A stretch of DNA of 64,000 bases from assembly GCA_900317515.1 (NCBI GenBank), contig ONHA01000002.1, positions 61,194 to 125,193 on the forward strand, in the 5' to 3' direction. Below the pieces are notes generated by a model. It was not told the DNA's origin, did no database searches, and worked only from the letters and a program-made list of their open reading frames with translations. The translations under genes and the position numbers were made by a program. Of this stretch, positions 40,727 to 49,920 are shown piece after piece. The number at the start of each line of letters is the position of its first letter. Position 1 is the stretch's first letter. Source of the DNA: an uncultured Eubacteriales bacterium (GTDB lineage: Bacteria; Bacillota; Clostridia; Lachnospirales; Lachnospiraceae).

Positions 40727-42898
40727 TTACCGCACTTCGTTCTCCCAGAATGTATAGCTTCCGGCAGGAACTTCCCGGGTTTCATTTCCCACCATGAGAG
40801 CCGCCGGAACCGGCGTCGCAAGCTTGTACCGAACGCTCTCGCCCTCAAAGCGCCAGGCTGCCCGGATCATACCGTGTCTCGTCATAAGATTCGCTTCCAG
40901 AAAACCGATACGACGGTCGGGATGCGGCGCGTAAACCAGCTTTGAAAAGCCGGGAGCGTCCTCCTCATGGCGGATGCCTGCCGCCTTCTCAAAAACCCAG
41001 TCCGCCACAGCGCCGTAGGCATAGTGATTGAAGGAGTTCATATCGGTGCTCCAGAAGCTTCCGTCCTCCTTCGCGCCGTCCCAGTGCTCCCAGATCGTGG
41101 TCGCTCCCTTCGTGACCGAGTAGAGCCAGCCCGGGTACGCCTTGCGGAGCAGCAGATCCCAGGCAAGATCGGCATGGCCGTAGTCGGAAAGGACATGCAG
41201 AAGATACGGCGTGCCCACAAAGCCGGTGCGGAGCTGCCTGCCGTCGGCAGTGATCATGTCCGCCAGGGCATCCGCGGCTGCCTGCGGATTTTCGGCAAGA
41301 TGAAAATGAACCGCCAGCACATGCTCTGTCTCGGTCCGATACTCCGGAAACGCGCTGCGGAATGCCTTGACAATGCGCCGATACAGCTTCTCGTACTCCG
41401 TCACATCGCGTCCGAGCAGCTTTCCGGTTTTGACCACCAGTTCTGCGGAATGCGCATAAAACGCAGTCGCGATGAAATCCTCCCGGCTCGAACCCTTGTA
41501 GCTGCCCTCCGGGGCATCGAGGCCCAGCCAGTCGCCGAAATGGAAATGCCCCGTCCAGAGATCCGGCGTCTCTGTGGCCGACGTGATATAGTCCACCCAC
41601 TTTTTCATGCTCTCGAACTGTTCGGAAAGCACCGCCGGATCGCCGTAAGTCTGGTAGATCGTCCACGGACAGATGACCGCAGCATCGCCCCAGGCGGCAC
41701 TGCCGGGAGCCGTCGGCATCACATCCGGGATCACCTGGCCGACCTCGCCGCTTTCGCGCTGGTCGGCGGCAAGGTCCCGCAGCCATTTGCGGAAGAAGCG
41801 CTCCACATCGTAGAAATACGACGCGGTACGCACAAATACCTGTGCGTCGCCTGTCCAGCCCAGTCTCTCATCCCGCTGCGGGCAGTCTGTCGGCACATCG
41901 AGGAAATTGCTGCGCTGGCCCCAGACAATGTTGGAAAAGAGCTGATTAAGGAGCGGATCGCCGGACGCAAGATTCCCTGTCCGCTTCATATCCGAGTGAA
42001 CGACAATAGCGGTGAAATCCTCCGCCTTCGCCTCACCCGGCCAGGCGAGGAGCTTGATGTAACGGAATCCGAAGAAGGTAAGGCGAGGGTGCCAGGTCTG
42101 CCGGCCGTCTTTGCAGCGATAGCGGACTTCGGCCTTCGCGCTGCGGTAGTTGGCGTTGTAGAAATTACCGTCGCTGTCAAGCATCTCTCCGTGCGTAAAA
42201 TGAACTTCTTCTCCCTCCCGGGCTCCGACCGAAAATTCCACATAGCCGGTGACTTCCTGCCCGAAATCGATGAGCGTCTCCCCGGCCGGGGTGTGGATAA
42301 CTTCCTTCGCGGACACCCGCTCTGTCTCCCGGATGATCTCGCCCTCCTGCGGGATCAGGATCTCTTTGGACCAGTCCAGAATGCGGGCGTTTTCCCATTT
42401 TGCGGAAACAAAACCGGCATCATAGTGCTCGCCGTCGTAGATCTCACTGAACCGGACAGGGCTCTCGGCGAACTTCCAGCTCTCATCCGTGCCGAAGACC
42501 TCCTCGCTTCCGTCGGCATAGCGGACGCAAAGCTCTGCGATAAGCCCGCAGGGCTGCCCATGGCGGCGTCTTTTGTCCTCTGTATCCTCCCAGCCCGGCA
42601 TGGGCGAGCGGAACCAGCCGCGGCCCACGGTGACTGTCAGTGTATTCTGCCTTAAGAGGAGCCCGGTCACATCGTAGGTCTGCACCTGCAGGCGGTGGTC
42701 ATAGCTGGTCCAGCCGGGCGCCAGGACGTAATCGCCCACGCGCGCTCCGTTCAGTTTGGCTTCATAGACACCGAGGGCCGTGATCGTAAGCTCCGCGGAA
42801 GCAACTGTCTTATCGGTTTGAAAGTTTTTGGAAAAAACCGGGCACACGTTGCCGAGGTCCCGGGCGGTTGTGATCCACTGAGAATTATTCATGTTCAT
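40727..42898 (-). CDS. Alpha-L-rhamnosidase, glycoside hydrolase family 78
   Basis: 723 aa. N-terminal beta-sandwich segments (ALGVYEAKLNGARVGDYVLAPGWTSYDHRLQVQTYDVT) precede the (alpha/alpha)6 barrel. DVPTDCPQRDERLGWTGDAQVF is the conserved catalytic stretch with its acidic residues, and TTIWEHWDG lies near the end. The enzyme removes terminal rhamnose from plant glycosides or pectin side chains. There is no signal peptide. GGAGG precedes the ATG by seven bases. The promoter carries the 28-bp conserved box at 42994-43021. Confidence 0.92.
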   Translation of the reverse strand: MNMNNSQWITTARDLGNVCPVFSKNFQTDKTVASAELTITALGVYEAKLNGARVGDYVLAPGWTSYDHRLQVQTYDVTGLLLRQNTLTVTVGRGWFRSPMPGWEDTEDKRRRHGQPCGLIAELCVRYADGSEEVFGTDESWKFAESPVRFSEIYDGEHYDAGFVSAKWENARILDWSKEILIPQEGEIIRETERVSAKEVIHTPAGETLIDFGQEVTGYVEFSVGAREGEEVHFTHGEMLDSDGNFYNANYRSAKAEVRYRCKDGRQTWHPRLTFFGFRYIKLLAWPGEAKAEDFTAIVVHSDMKRTGNLASGDPLLNQLFSNIVWGQRSNFLDVPTDCPQRDERLGWTGDAQVFVRTASYFYDVERFFRKWLRDLAADQRESGEVGQVIPDVMPTAPGSAAWGDAAVICPWTIYQTYGDPAVLSEQFESMKKWVDYITSATETPDLWTGHFHFGDWLGLDAPEGSYKGSSREDFIATAFYAHSAELVVKTGKLLGRDVTEYEKLYRRIVKAFRSAFPEYRTETEHVLAVHFHLAENPQAAADALADMITADGRQLRTGFVGTPYLLHVLSDYGHADLAWDLLLRKAYPGWLYSVTKGATTIWEHWDGAKEDGSFWSTDMNSFNHYAYGAVADWVFEKAAGIRHEEDAPGFSKLVYAPHPDRRIGFLEANLMTRHGMIRAAWRFEGESVRYKLATPVPAALMVGNETREVPAGSYTFWENEVR

Positions 42899-42958
42899 AT
42901 GTAAGCCTCCTTTTTCCTGCTGTAAGACATATATAAGGCGTAATAATTATCTTCAGCC

Positions 42959-43021
42959 AGTATATACGGTTTTCCGTACTGTAAAAAGGCCATGATTTGC
43001 TATTTCAGGCAATAAATCGCC
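42959..43021 (-). promoter_or_regulatory. Promoter and conserved box of the rhamnosidase operon
   Basis: A -10 of TATACT (minus strand, 42964-42959) lies within CCGTATATACTGG. No good -35 follows. A 28-bp box at 42994-43021 (forward GATTTGCTATTT then GGCAATAAATCGCC) starts 35 bases above. Nearly the same box, at almost equal spacing, lies before the gene at 43036-44580. The layout fits an activator such as the adjacent AraC-family protein. Confidence 0.65.
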
Positions 43022-43035
43022 TTACTTTTGAAAGG

Positions 43036-44580
43036 TTACATTTTCATAGCCAGCACCGCCAGCCCCTCTTTCCCGGGCAGGCGAATAATGGTCTCTCCGC
43101 TGACATCCTCTTCGATAACGGTCCTTGTCATCTCCCACACATCGATGAGTTCGACGCGGAAATGCCCATCCTCCGGCAGGCGAAGCGTCTGCTCGCCGAA
43201 GCACATAAGGTCGTTAAACCAGAGGAATGCCTCCTCCCCGACGTGAGCAGCCCATTCATGCTCGCCTCCGATGTGAGCCGTCCGGTCATCGACCCGCATG
43301 CGGCCGATGCTCGCCGCAATCATGCGAATAAAGTCCCTTAAATCCTCCGGCTGCTGAGCCATTCCCTTCTCCATCTCCTCCGGAGACATCTGAGCGAGTT
43401 CAACAATGCCCCCGTCTGCCGGCACAAGCGGTCCCGGCAGGCTCTCCATGATCTCCCGTAAAAATGCAATGCGCCTCGGGCTCTCTCCCTTTAGTACACC
43501 GCCTTTTGCCCACCAGACCACATCATCGTCCGAAAGATAGGTCTCACCGTGCGTGCAGTATGCTCCGCTCGCAAAGGTGCGCCAGAAGCGGAACACCATC
43601 TCCCTCGCCGAGAGGCTCCCCCAGAACTGAGGGAGATTTCCCTCGTAACAGCACTCGTCGATCATGACCGGCTTCTTGCATTCTTTTATCCAGCGCGGTA
43701 TTTCCGTGAGGCTTTTGGTCTGGAGGCTCGCATGGGTAACATTTTCGCGCTTCGTATCCCAGTGACAGAAACAGTTGTGGCAGGATAAAAGGTGCCCATA
43801 GGGGTCATTCTTCGCCACGTACTCCTCGATCTCTTCCCAGTCCCTGAGGGACTTAGTCCTGGAGAGGTCATATTCGTTGGCGAGCGACCACCAGATCCCC
43901 GGCTTCGCCGCAAGTCTCCTGAGAAGATAGTCCAGATAGATATAATTATCCGCCTGTTGCATCGCGTCAAATCCCCAGCGGTCATAGGGGTGGAACAGGA
44001 TAAGATCCACCTGGATCCCCATGGCTGTTATCCGGTCAAGGATGTTCTCAAAGCGGAGCCAGAATTGAATGCAGGGCCGGCTCGCATCAAAGGCGCCGTC
44101 CGCCTTTTTCTCAAAGGCATAGCAGGGCGGCTCATTCTTATTGTATAGATAATCTTTCGGGAACACACACATCCGGATCTTGTTGAACGGCGCGGCGCCA
44201 AGGGTCTTCAGCGTCTCTTCCACCAGCGCATCCTCCTGATGAGCCAGAGCGTACACGGTCGTGCCGAAGGGAATAAACCTCGTTCCGTCCTCGAACTCAA
44301 AATGCGTATCGACCGCTTTCACCATACCGTGATGCGCTTCGTCCGCCGGGTCGCAGTACTCATGGCCTTCTGCGTTCACGATACCGGAGACCTTCCAGGT
44401 GTACTCCCCGGGCTTCCTCGGAAGAAAGCGGATTTTGTACACACCCTCACCGTCATAGAAGCCCCTCACAACTTTTTTCTCTTCGCCGCAGGTAAACTCG
44501 GCCGATATATTGCATTCAAAAGCATTCTCATGGTTTTCATTTTCCGTAAAATGAAGTTCAAATGTTTCGTACTGCCTCAT
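43036..44580 (-). CDS. DUF5060/apiosidase-like glycoside hydrolase
   Basis: 514 aa. The N-terminal 80 residues match the DUF5060 beta domain (VVRGFYDGEGVYKIRFLPRKPGEYTWKV). A TIM-barrel region follows with RFIPFGTTVYALAHQ, DLILFHPYDRWGF, WWSLANEYDL (candidate acid/base Glu) and KPVMIDECCYEG (candidate nucleophile Glu). A C-terminal beta domain ends the protein. This arrangement is found in apiosidase and related enzymes acting on branched plant glycosides. There is no signal peptide. GGAGG is at the start. Confidence 0.78.
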   Translation of the reverse strand: MRQYETFELHFTENENHENAFECNISAEFTCGEEKKVVRGFYDGEGVYKIRFLPRKPGEYTWKVSGIVNAEGHEYCDPADEAHHGMVKAVDTHFEFEDGTRFIPFGTTVYALAHQEDALVEETLKTLGAAPFNKIRMCVFPKDYLYNKNEPPCYAFEKKADGAFDASRPCIQFWLRFENILDRITAMGIQVDLILFHPYDRWGFDAMQQADNYIYLDYLLRRLAAKPGIWWSLANEYDLSRTKSLRDWEEIEEYVAKNDPYGHLLSCHNCFCHWDTKRENVTHASLQTKSLTEIPRWIKECKKPVMIDECCYEGNLPQFWGSLSAREMVFRFWRTFASGAYCTHGETYLSDDDVVWWAKGGVLKGESPRRIAFLREIMESLPGPLVPADGGIVELAQMSPEEMEKGMAQQPEDLRDFIRMIAASIGRMRVDDRTAHIGGEHEWAAHVGEEAFLWFNDLMCFGEQTLRLPEDGHFRVELIDVWEMTRTVIEEDVSGETIIRLPGKEGLAVLAMKM

Positions 44581-44626
44581 CTGATTCCTCCTTCCGTCAC
44601 ACCAGCATACAATTTTCGTTTGTACC

Positions 44627-44690
44627 AGTATATACGGATTCCCAGCACTTGGAAAAGGTCCCGATTTGCTATTTTAAGCAAAAAATCGCC
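44627..44690 (-). promoter_or_regulatory. Promoter and conserved box of the DUF5060 gene
   Basis: TATACT (minus strand, 44632-44627) sits in the same CCGTATATACTGG context as the rhamnosidase promoter. The box at 44663-44690 contains an inverted repeat, TTTGCT-6-AGCAAA. Spacing from the -10 is 36 bases against 35 in the other copy, so it is probably bound by the same regulator. Confidence 0.65.
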
Positions 44691-44705
44691 AGATTTATGA
44701 GGGCA

Positions 44706-44735
44706 AAAACGGACCGTCCTGCCGGTCCGTTTTTT
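44706..44735. terminator. Terminator of the AraC-family gene
   Basis: AAACGGACCG and CGGTCCGTTT pair around TCCTG. On the minus strand it is followed by T residues; on the plus strand by TTTTT. It lies directly after the stop at 44741. Confidence 0.8.
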
Positions 44736-44740
44736 CCCTC

Positions 44741-45994
44741 TTATGATTGTCCTCTTGTCTCCCGGTAGCGCCTTGGCGACATGCCCACCTCCTGCCGGAA
44801 CACGCGGTCAAAATAGCTGCGGCTCCCGAACTGAAGCTCCTCGCTGATCTGCTGGATATCCTTCCGCGAAGTCAGCAGCATAACCCTGGCCGCGTCAAGA
44901 CGGACCGCCCGGATATAATCCGTCAGCTTCATGCCGGTTTCTTTTGCGAATTTTCTCGTCAGATAGTATTCCGTGTATCCGCAGTGGCGGGCGATCTCCT
45001 CCGTGGTGAGGGCCTTTGTGTAATTCAGACGTATATATTCCCGGCAGTCACGCACCGCCTTCGAGAAGTCGCTGCTCTCGCGGATCCGCCTGATCTGCTC
45101 CTGAAATGAGCCGTACATCTCCTGTACCGTGCGGCTGATCCCCCCGAAGCTGCGGACCGCTTCGATCCGGCGGATCCATTCCCCCTCCATGGTTTTGCCG
45201 ATGTACAGCGGCACGCCGGCTCTGATGGCTCTGCGGGCACATAAGCCCGTAAAGATGATGATGTTGTCTTTCATTTCCCGAAGATGGTCATTCATTTTAA
45301 AATCCTGCACATCTCCGCCGTAGCGGTTGCTGCTGTCTCCCGGAGACACGCCGTCCGCCAGGCAGTTGAGCAGGTAGTTTTCATGCTCCGCCATCCGGGC
45401 ATAATCATTTGCCAAAGCTGCTGTTTTATCCGCCGCATCGCCGGCGATATTCGTCTCTTCAATCACCGGAGCACTCTCCGTCTCCTCGTAGAGCACATCT
45501 TCCCGGCTCAGATTTTCTTCATAGCAGGCAAAATGGAGCATGCAGGCATACTGCATGAGCGTCTCGCTGTGCAGGGCGGGAACATCACCAAGAACCGTCA
45601 TATAATGGCGCCGTTCCGAAGGCGTGATTCCCTTTTGGTCCAGGCGGCCGAGGCTTTCGGCAACGGAGTGCTTGTGAAGATAGGCCGGCCCCAGAACGAC
45701 CAGCAGCTGCCCTCCGTTCTGCAGATTTACCCACTCGCTGATCCAGCCGAGGCCGAGTCCCCCGCTTAAAATGAAAGGCTTCGCCGGTATGTCCTTCCTG
45801 GCCATGGCCGCATCCAGGCAGCCGCCGGTCTCGAGCAGCTTCCGGTATTCCTCCTTGTGCGATGCTGTACTCATGAAAAACTGTCTCTCGGAGCCGTAGC
45901 ACCATGCTCCGAGCCGGCAGGCTGCATATAACATCCCCTGAAGATCATTTAACCGGTATTCTACATTCGGATGAGCAAGTTTCATTTTCCGCAC
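44741..45994 (-). CDS. AraC-family transcriptional regulator
   Basis: 417 aa. The last 100 residues are a double helix-turn-helix of the AraC type (CREYIRLNYTKALTTEEIARHCGYTEYYLTRKFAKETGMKLTDYIRAVRLDAARVMLLTSRKDIQQISEELQFGSRSYFDRVFRQEVGMSPRRYR). The long N-terminal part (about 1-310) has no cupin motif and may be a PocR-like or other ligand-sensing domain. The first codon may be GTG at 45994 or ATG at 45985. Located in the middle of the glycosidase locus, it is the likely reader of the two conserved boxes. Confidence 0.88.
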   Translation of the reverse strand: MRKMKLAHPNVEYRLNDLQGMLYAACRLGAWCYGSERQFFMSTASHKEEYRKLLETGGCLDAAMARKDIPAKPFILSGGLGLGWISEWVNLQNGGQLLVVLGPAYLHKHSVAESLGRLDQKGITPSERRHYMTVLGDVPALHSETLMQYACMLHFACYEENLSREDVLYEETESAPVIEETNIAGDAADKTAALANDYARMAEHENYLLNCLADGVSPGDSSNRYGGDVQDFKMNDHLREMKDNIIIFTGLCARRAIRAGVPLYIGKTMEGEWIRRIEAVRSFGGISRTVQEMYGSFQEQIRRIRESSDFSKAVRDCREYIRLNYTKALTTEEIARHCGYTEYYLTRKFAKETGMKLTDYIRAVRLDAARVMLLTSRKDIQQISEELQFGSRSYFDRVFRQEVGMSPRRYRETRGQS

Positions 45995-46022
45995 CCCACT
46001 TTCTCAGTATCTATATAGTATA

Positions 46023-46062
46023 AACCAAAAATAGAGGCGGCGCCATACTTCGGCACCGCCTG
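46023..46062 (-). terminator. Terminator of the GPH symporter gene
   Basis: On the minus strand AGGCGGTGCC and GGCGCCGCCT pair around seven bases and are followed by CTATTTTT. It lies 12 bases after the stop at 46074. The AraC-gene promoter (TATACTATATAG) follows directly. Confidence 0.8.
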
Positions 46063-46073
46063 ATTTAAAATTC

Positions 46074-47471
46074 TTATTTATTTTCGGTCTGAGCAGCCTT
46101 TGCCGCAGCGCGATTTGCTTCATTTGTCTTCTTGATTTCCGGCATCATTTTGTCCAGCTTATAGAAGCGGCAGACTAAGTATACGATGATGTACATTCCG
46201 GCGGGGATCAGCGAGTAGAGCAGACGCACCATCGTGATGGCGGAAGCAGGCTGCACAGCCAGATTGCCGTCATAGCCGGCCATGCCGATCAGAATACCGA
46301 GCAGACCTGCGCCAAGACCCGCGCCGACCTTCTTTGCAAATCCGTTAACGGCGCCGAGCGTACCTTCCAGACGGCGGATGCCGATGTACTCGTTATAGTC
46401 AGCACACTCGATGATGACAAGCGCGGCCAGCATGGAGATCGGAACCGCACCGCCGCCGGTGAGAAGGTTGCCGATGATGAGGAGCACAAGATTGCTGCCG
46501 GCAAAGAAGTTGATGGTGAAGCCGACTATTGTGCAGATGACGCCGATGCGGATGAGCTTCATGACGGAAATCTTTTTCAGGATCTGCGGGAAAATGAACA
46601 TCAGCGGCAGGATAATGAACTGGGTGGCTGCCAGAACGCCCATGAGCCCGACATTGCCGACGATATCCGTGAAGTAGAAGACATTCACACCCATGTTCGT
46701 GATGATGTTCATAACCAGAGATGCCAGAGAAAGAATGTAGATGTACGGATTCCTTTTCAGAACTTCAAGGATGTCCTTGAGTTCTACTTTCTGGTGTTCC
46801 GCCTTAACGTCGACGTCGTTGGTCTCTTTGACAACGAAGAACCGGAGCATGCCAAGAAGCGTCATGGGAACCGCGAAGATCGCAACCAGTTTGATCCAGC
46901 CTGCCTGGCTGGTAGCGAGGCTGCCCATCAGGCTCGGGAAAACGATGTTGAACACAGCCACCAGCAGCATCGGAACAACACCGCCGTAAGTGGAGAGTGA
47001 CACATACTGTTTCTCATTCGAGAACGCGCGGACCATGTAGACCGTACCGTTCGCGTTGAGGAACGTGTAGAAGATCGAGTTGGCAAACAGATACATAAGA
47101 AGGATCCAGATGGATTTTACTGTATTGTTCGCGGCAGCGGGGACGCAGAACATCAGAAGCGTCGTGAGCCACATGCCGACCACGCACCACTCGTAGGGAC
47201 GGCCTTTGCCCCATTTTGTTCTCGTGTTGTCCACGATATAGCCGGCAAACAGGTCTGTCACGCCGTCGATGAGCTTGCTGGCAAGCAGCAGGGTGCCGAC
47301 CAGGGCGGCGGGCATCTTCATGGTATTGACCGCAAATACGGTGAGGTAGCCCATGATCATCGTTGCAATGCCGGTGGAGGCGGGACGCAGGGACCAGGCC
47401 ATCAGGGTACCGAAGCCGACGCCCTTATCTTTCTTGTCAACAGCAGCGGTGGTTTTCACTTCTTCGCTCAT
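46074..47471 (-). CDS. GPH-family sugar:cation symporter
   Basis: 465 aa with 12 spans. The N-terminal loop KLIDGVTDLFAGYIVDNTRTKWGKGRPYEW is the signature of the glycoside-pentoside-hexuronide symporters (MelB, XynB type), with the cation-site Asp. Residues after span 6 form the central loop VKAEHQKVELKDILEVLKRNPY. It probably imports the rhamnosyl or other glycoside that the locus degrades. The gene has its own ribosome site and terminator. Confidence 0.92.
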   Translation of the reverse strand: MSEEVKTTAAVDKKDKGVGFGTLMAWSLRPASTGIATMIMGYLTVFAVNTMKMPAALVGTLLLASKLIDGVTDLFAGYIVDNTRTKWGKGRPYEWCVVGMWLTTLLMFCVPAAANNTVKSIWILLMYLFANSIFYTFLNANGTVYMVRAFSNEKQYVSLSTYGGVVPMLLVAVFNIVFPSLMGSLATSQAGWIKLVAIFAVPMTLLGMLRFFVVKETNDVDVKAEHQKVELKDILEVLKRNPYIYILSLASLVMNIITNMGVNVFYFTDIVGNVGLMGVLAATQFIILPLMFIFPQILKKISVMKLIRIGVICTIVGFTINFFAGSNLVLLIIGNLLTGGGAVPISMLAALVIIECADYNEYIGIRRLEGTLGAVNGFAKKVGAGLGAGLLGILIGMAGYDGNLAVQPASAITMVRLLYSLIPAGMYIIVYLVCRFYKLDKMMPEIKKTNEANRAAAKAAQTENK

Positions 47472-47582
47472 TTTTTTCTCCTCTCTTTCTTAACAATTCG
47501 CTGAGCTTCATGTCTATATTGTAAAATTTTCAGAAATGAATTCTATGAAATGATTGGTCTTCTTTTTCCAAAATTCGTTCTG

Positions 47583-49673
47583 TCATTCAACGATCACGCG
47601 CACGCGGTCAAGGTTCAGAACCTGGGTAAACAGCTCATCCTTATTCCCCTCGCGCTGGGAGGATACCCTTGTCGAGACAAAATAGGTGCCCGGCTCATCA
47701 AAGCGGTAAATGATCTCCGACCATGCTCCTTTGACGCCGTTCTCTTCCGTGCGCACCACCTTGCCCTGTACCGGGAACAGCCCTTTGAGCTTCTCCGGGA
47801 AGCCCCAGCGGTCGCGGAAATCGAAGGCGATCTTCGTGATCTCGCCGGCATTTTCCGGGAGCGTCGCCTCGGTGCGAAGAACGAACTCGCCGCCGGCACG
47901 CACATGGATGCATTTCTGACCGTTGGCTGTCAGCACCACGCCGGCCTGCATGCCGCCGCGTTTGGACGCGTCCGCCTCCTCAACGATCTGGCCGCCTTCG
48001 CGCTCATAAACGGTCGTCTTCAGCGGCTCCTTTCCGTTCTCAAGCCAGTCAGCCATATCGAGCAGAGCCTGATAGAGCGCACCCATATAATTGACCACCA
48101 TATTGTTCGCGGAGTCGTTTGAGTTGTTGTGCATGCAGCGCTGCATATAGTAGAGGCGGAAATCATCCTCATTTCCTTTTGCCTCGATGACCTTGTTTCG
48201 GTACCAGTCGCCGCACCACGGGCAGGTCGATTCATCCATCAGAGCCTGGATGACCATGACCTTGCCCTGGATCTGTCCGTCCTGCGGGCGGCCGGTTCCG
48301 TTCAGCGAGTAGCCCATCACATTGCGGCGCTGCGGCAGAGCCGGCGTTCCGTCTTCCTTGCGGAACTGATCCCAGGCGTGGAAGCTCGCATCCGGCACCT
48401 GATGGCGGTAATAATGCTGGATGGCAATATAATCGGAGTTGTCCATAAGGAGCTCATCGCCGGGTTTGACGCGCGAGAGCGCTTCATTTAGATCAGCCAT
48501 GCCGAAGCACATGCCGATCGTGAGGAAACCGCCGCCTGTCGTCTCATCCCGCCTCATATCACCGAGAAGCAGCGTCATTCCTTTTGCATCGCCCGTCTCA
48601 AAGGTCATGTTCACGCCTTTAAGGTACAGGTCGTCACCCTCGGGAAGCTTTTCGAGCTCGATCCAGGCATCTTTCCCGTCGGTGAGCATCTTCTTCCAGG
48701 CGTCGTCCACGCCGTTGCGGCTCTCAAGCTCCTGCTCCTCGGCCGCACTCTCCGGCCTGCCCGGCAGGTGAACACGTTTCACGACTCCCTTAAACTGCAG
48801 GCGGTCTTTCACGGCGCTGCTTTCCGGGTCGGCGCCCGCATAGCCGGGAACCTTCCAGAAATCTTCGAAAAATCCCGGATCTGCCCGCTTCACACCGGGT
48901 GAGAGCACCGGCAGAGAGCCGTCATCGATTTTGCCGCCGGCTTCCAGGTACCAGGCCATGGGCGGGAACCCCATATCCGTGAGCTCGCGGAGCATAGCCG
49001 CTTCCATCTCATTGAGACCGTCATACATGTTTCCGCTGCCGCCCGGCTCCAGGTTGTCAATGATCCTGCCGAAGCAGTTCCGAAGAACGCGCTGCCCCTG
49101 GGCATGCATCGTGATCGTGTTGGGCAGGCTTGCTGGAGAGCCGATGACGAACGGCACCGCGCCTTCCCACGCATCGGTATTCTCGATGCAGGCCATGGTC
49201 TTGTAGCCGCCGCCGCTGCCGCCGAAGACGATGCCGACCGGGCGGGAGCCTCCGTAGATCTCCTGCGCCTTCTTGCGGCTGTACTCCGCCACCGCGGCGC
49301 TGGATTTCCAGCGGTCTTTGTCGTCGCCGTTCGGTCCGAACATGACCACGGAGCCCATATTGCTCTCTACAAAATACGCGCCGTTCAGGAGCGAGAAGCC
49401 GATCATATCGTCCGCACCTTTTTTATTCAGGCTCGCCATCTCCTCATCCGGGCCCGGGAACGGCGAGAGATACTGGAAGAAACGTCCCTTATAGGCATCC
49501 CGCCGCGGGAAACAGAAGCTGAACTTAACTTTCTTGGCCTTGAATCCGCCGTGGACATAGCGGTAGGCAAGTTCCGTTCCGTCATAAAGCACGCGGGTCC
49601 TCATTTCCTCCACATCCACATAGACATCCTGATAGTTCGGGTCTTCAAGAGCGTGATAGATTTCTTTTGCCAT
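47583..49673 (-). CDS. Large alpha/beta hydrolase of the glycoside locus (esterase/tannase-like)
   Basis: 696 aa. A nucleophile elbow GGSGGGYKTM near residue 152 and a later Asp (DESTCPWCGDW, about 475) and His-containing segment (QRCMHNNSNDSANN, about 505) suggest a Ser-Asp-His triad. Pieces resemble tannase/feruloyl-esterase-like hydrolases, but the length and the central domain do not fit neatly. The C-terminus has a beta-sandwich feel (YRFDEPGTYFVSTRVSSQ). No signal peptide, so a cytoplasmic esterase cleaving acyl groups from imported plant glycosides is plausible. The assignment is tentative. Confidence 0.6.
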   Translation of the reverse strand: MAKEIYHALEDPNYQDVYVDVEEMRTRVLYDGTELAYRYVHGGFKAKKVKFSFCFPRRDAYKGRFFQYLSPFPGPDEEMASLNKKGADDMIGFSLLNGAYFVESNMGSVVMFGPNGDDKDRWKSSAAVAEYSRKKAQEIYGGSRPVGIVFGGSGGGYKTMACIENTDAWEGAVPFVIGSPASLPNTITMHAQGQRVLRNCFGRIIDNLEPGGSGNMYDGLNEMEAAMLRELTDMGFPPMAWYLEAGGKIDDGSLPVLSPGVKRADPGFFEDFWKVPGYAGADPESSAVKDRLQFKGVVKRVHLPGRPESAAEEQELESRNGVDDAWKKMLTDGKDAWIELEKLPEGDDLYLKGVNMTFETGDAKGMTLLLGDMRRDETTGGGFLTIGMCFGMADLNEALSRVKPGDELLMDNSDYIAIQHYYRHQVPDASFHAWDQFRKEDGTPALPQRRNVMGYSLNGTGRPQDGQIQGKVMVIQALMDESTCPWCGDWYRNKVIEAKGNEDDFRLYYMQRCMHNNSNDSANNMVVNYMGALYQALLDMADWLENGKEPLKTTVYEREGGQIVEEADASKRGGMQAGVVLTANGQKCIHVRAGGEFVLRTEATLPENAGEITKIAFDFRDRWGFPEKLKGLFPVQGKVVRTEENGVKGAWSEIIYRFDEPGTYFVSTRVSSQREGNKDELFTQVLNLDRVRVIVE

Positions 49674-49920
49674 AATGCCTCCTTTTTTAGTGGTGATTTC
49701 GTTTCCTTGTAAGTCAAGAATAGCAAAAGCCTAAGTCCGAAAATATGAAATCTCTCGCCATTTTTGTCCATTTTTCGCTATCCGTTCCGGCGGTCCGCGC
49801 TGCTTCGGAATGAACGAATTTTGAGTAAAAAAAACGGATTTTGGAATAGAAGCTTCTTAATATAATCGGCATAATAAAGCCATGACATTTCGATAAAACA
49901 TAAAGAAAGGAAATGAAAAC
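49674..49920. promoter_or_regulatory. Divergent promoter region, esterase and GH3
   Basis: This 247-bp gap has no gene. A TATAAT at 49861-49866 on the plus strand serves the GH3 gene with no clear -35. Repeated ATTTTT tracts at about 49760-49785 are AT-rich. No full copy of the 28-bp box seen at 42994 and 44663 is present, only a short AATAGCAAA near 49719. Confidence 0.4.

Noticed and set aside
40967-42655. 562-codon plus-strand frame
   Set aside because: Antisense shadow of the GH78 gene; composition is typical of a reverse-complement frame.
49717-49785. Possible third copy of the AraC-type box before GH3
   Set aside because: Only AATAGCAAA and AT-rich tracts match; the inverted repeat and spacing are missing.
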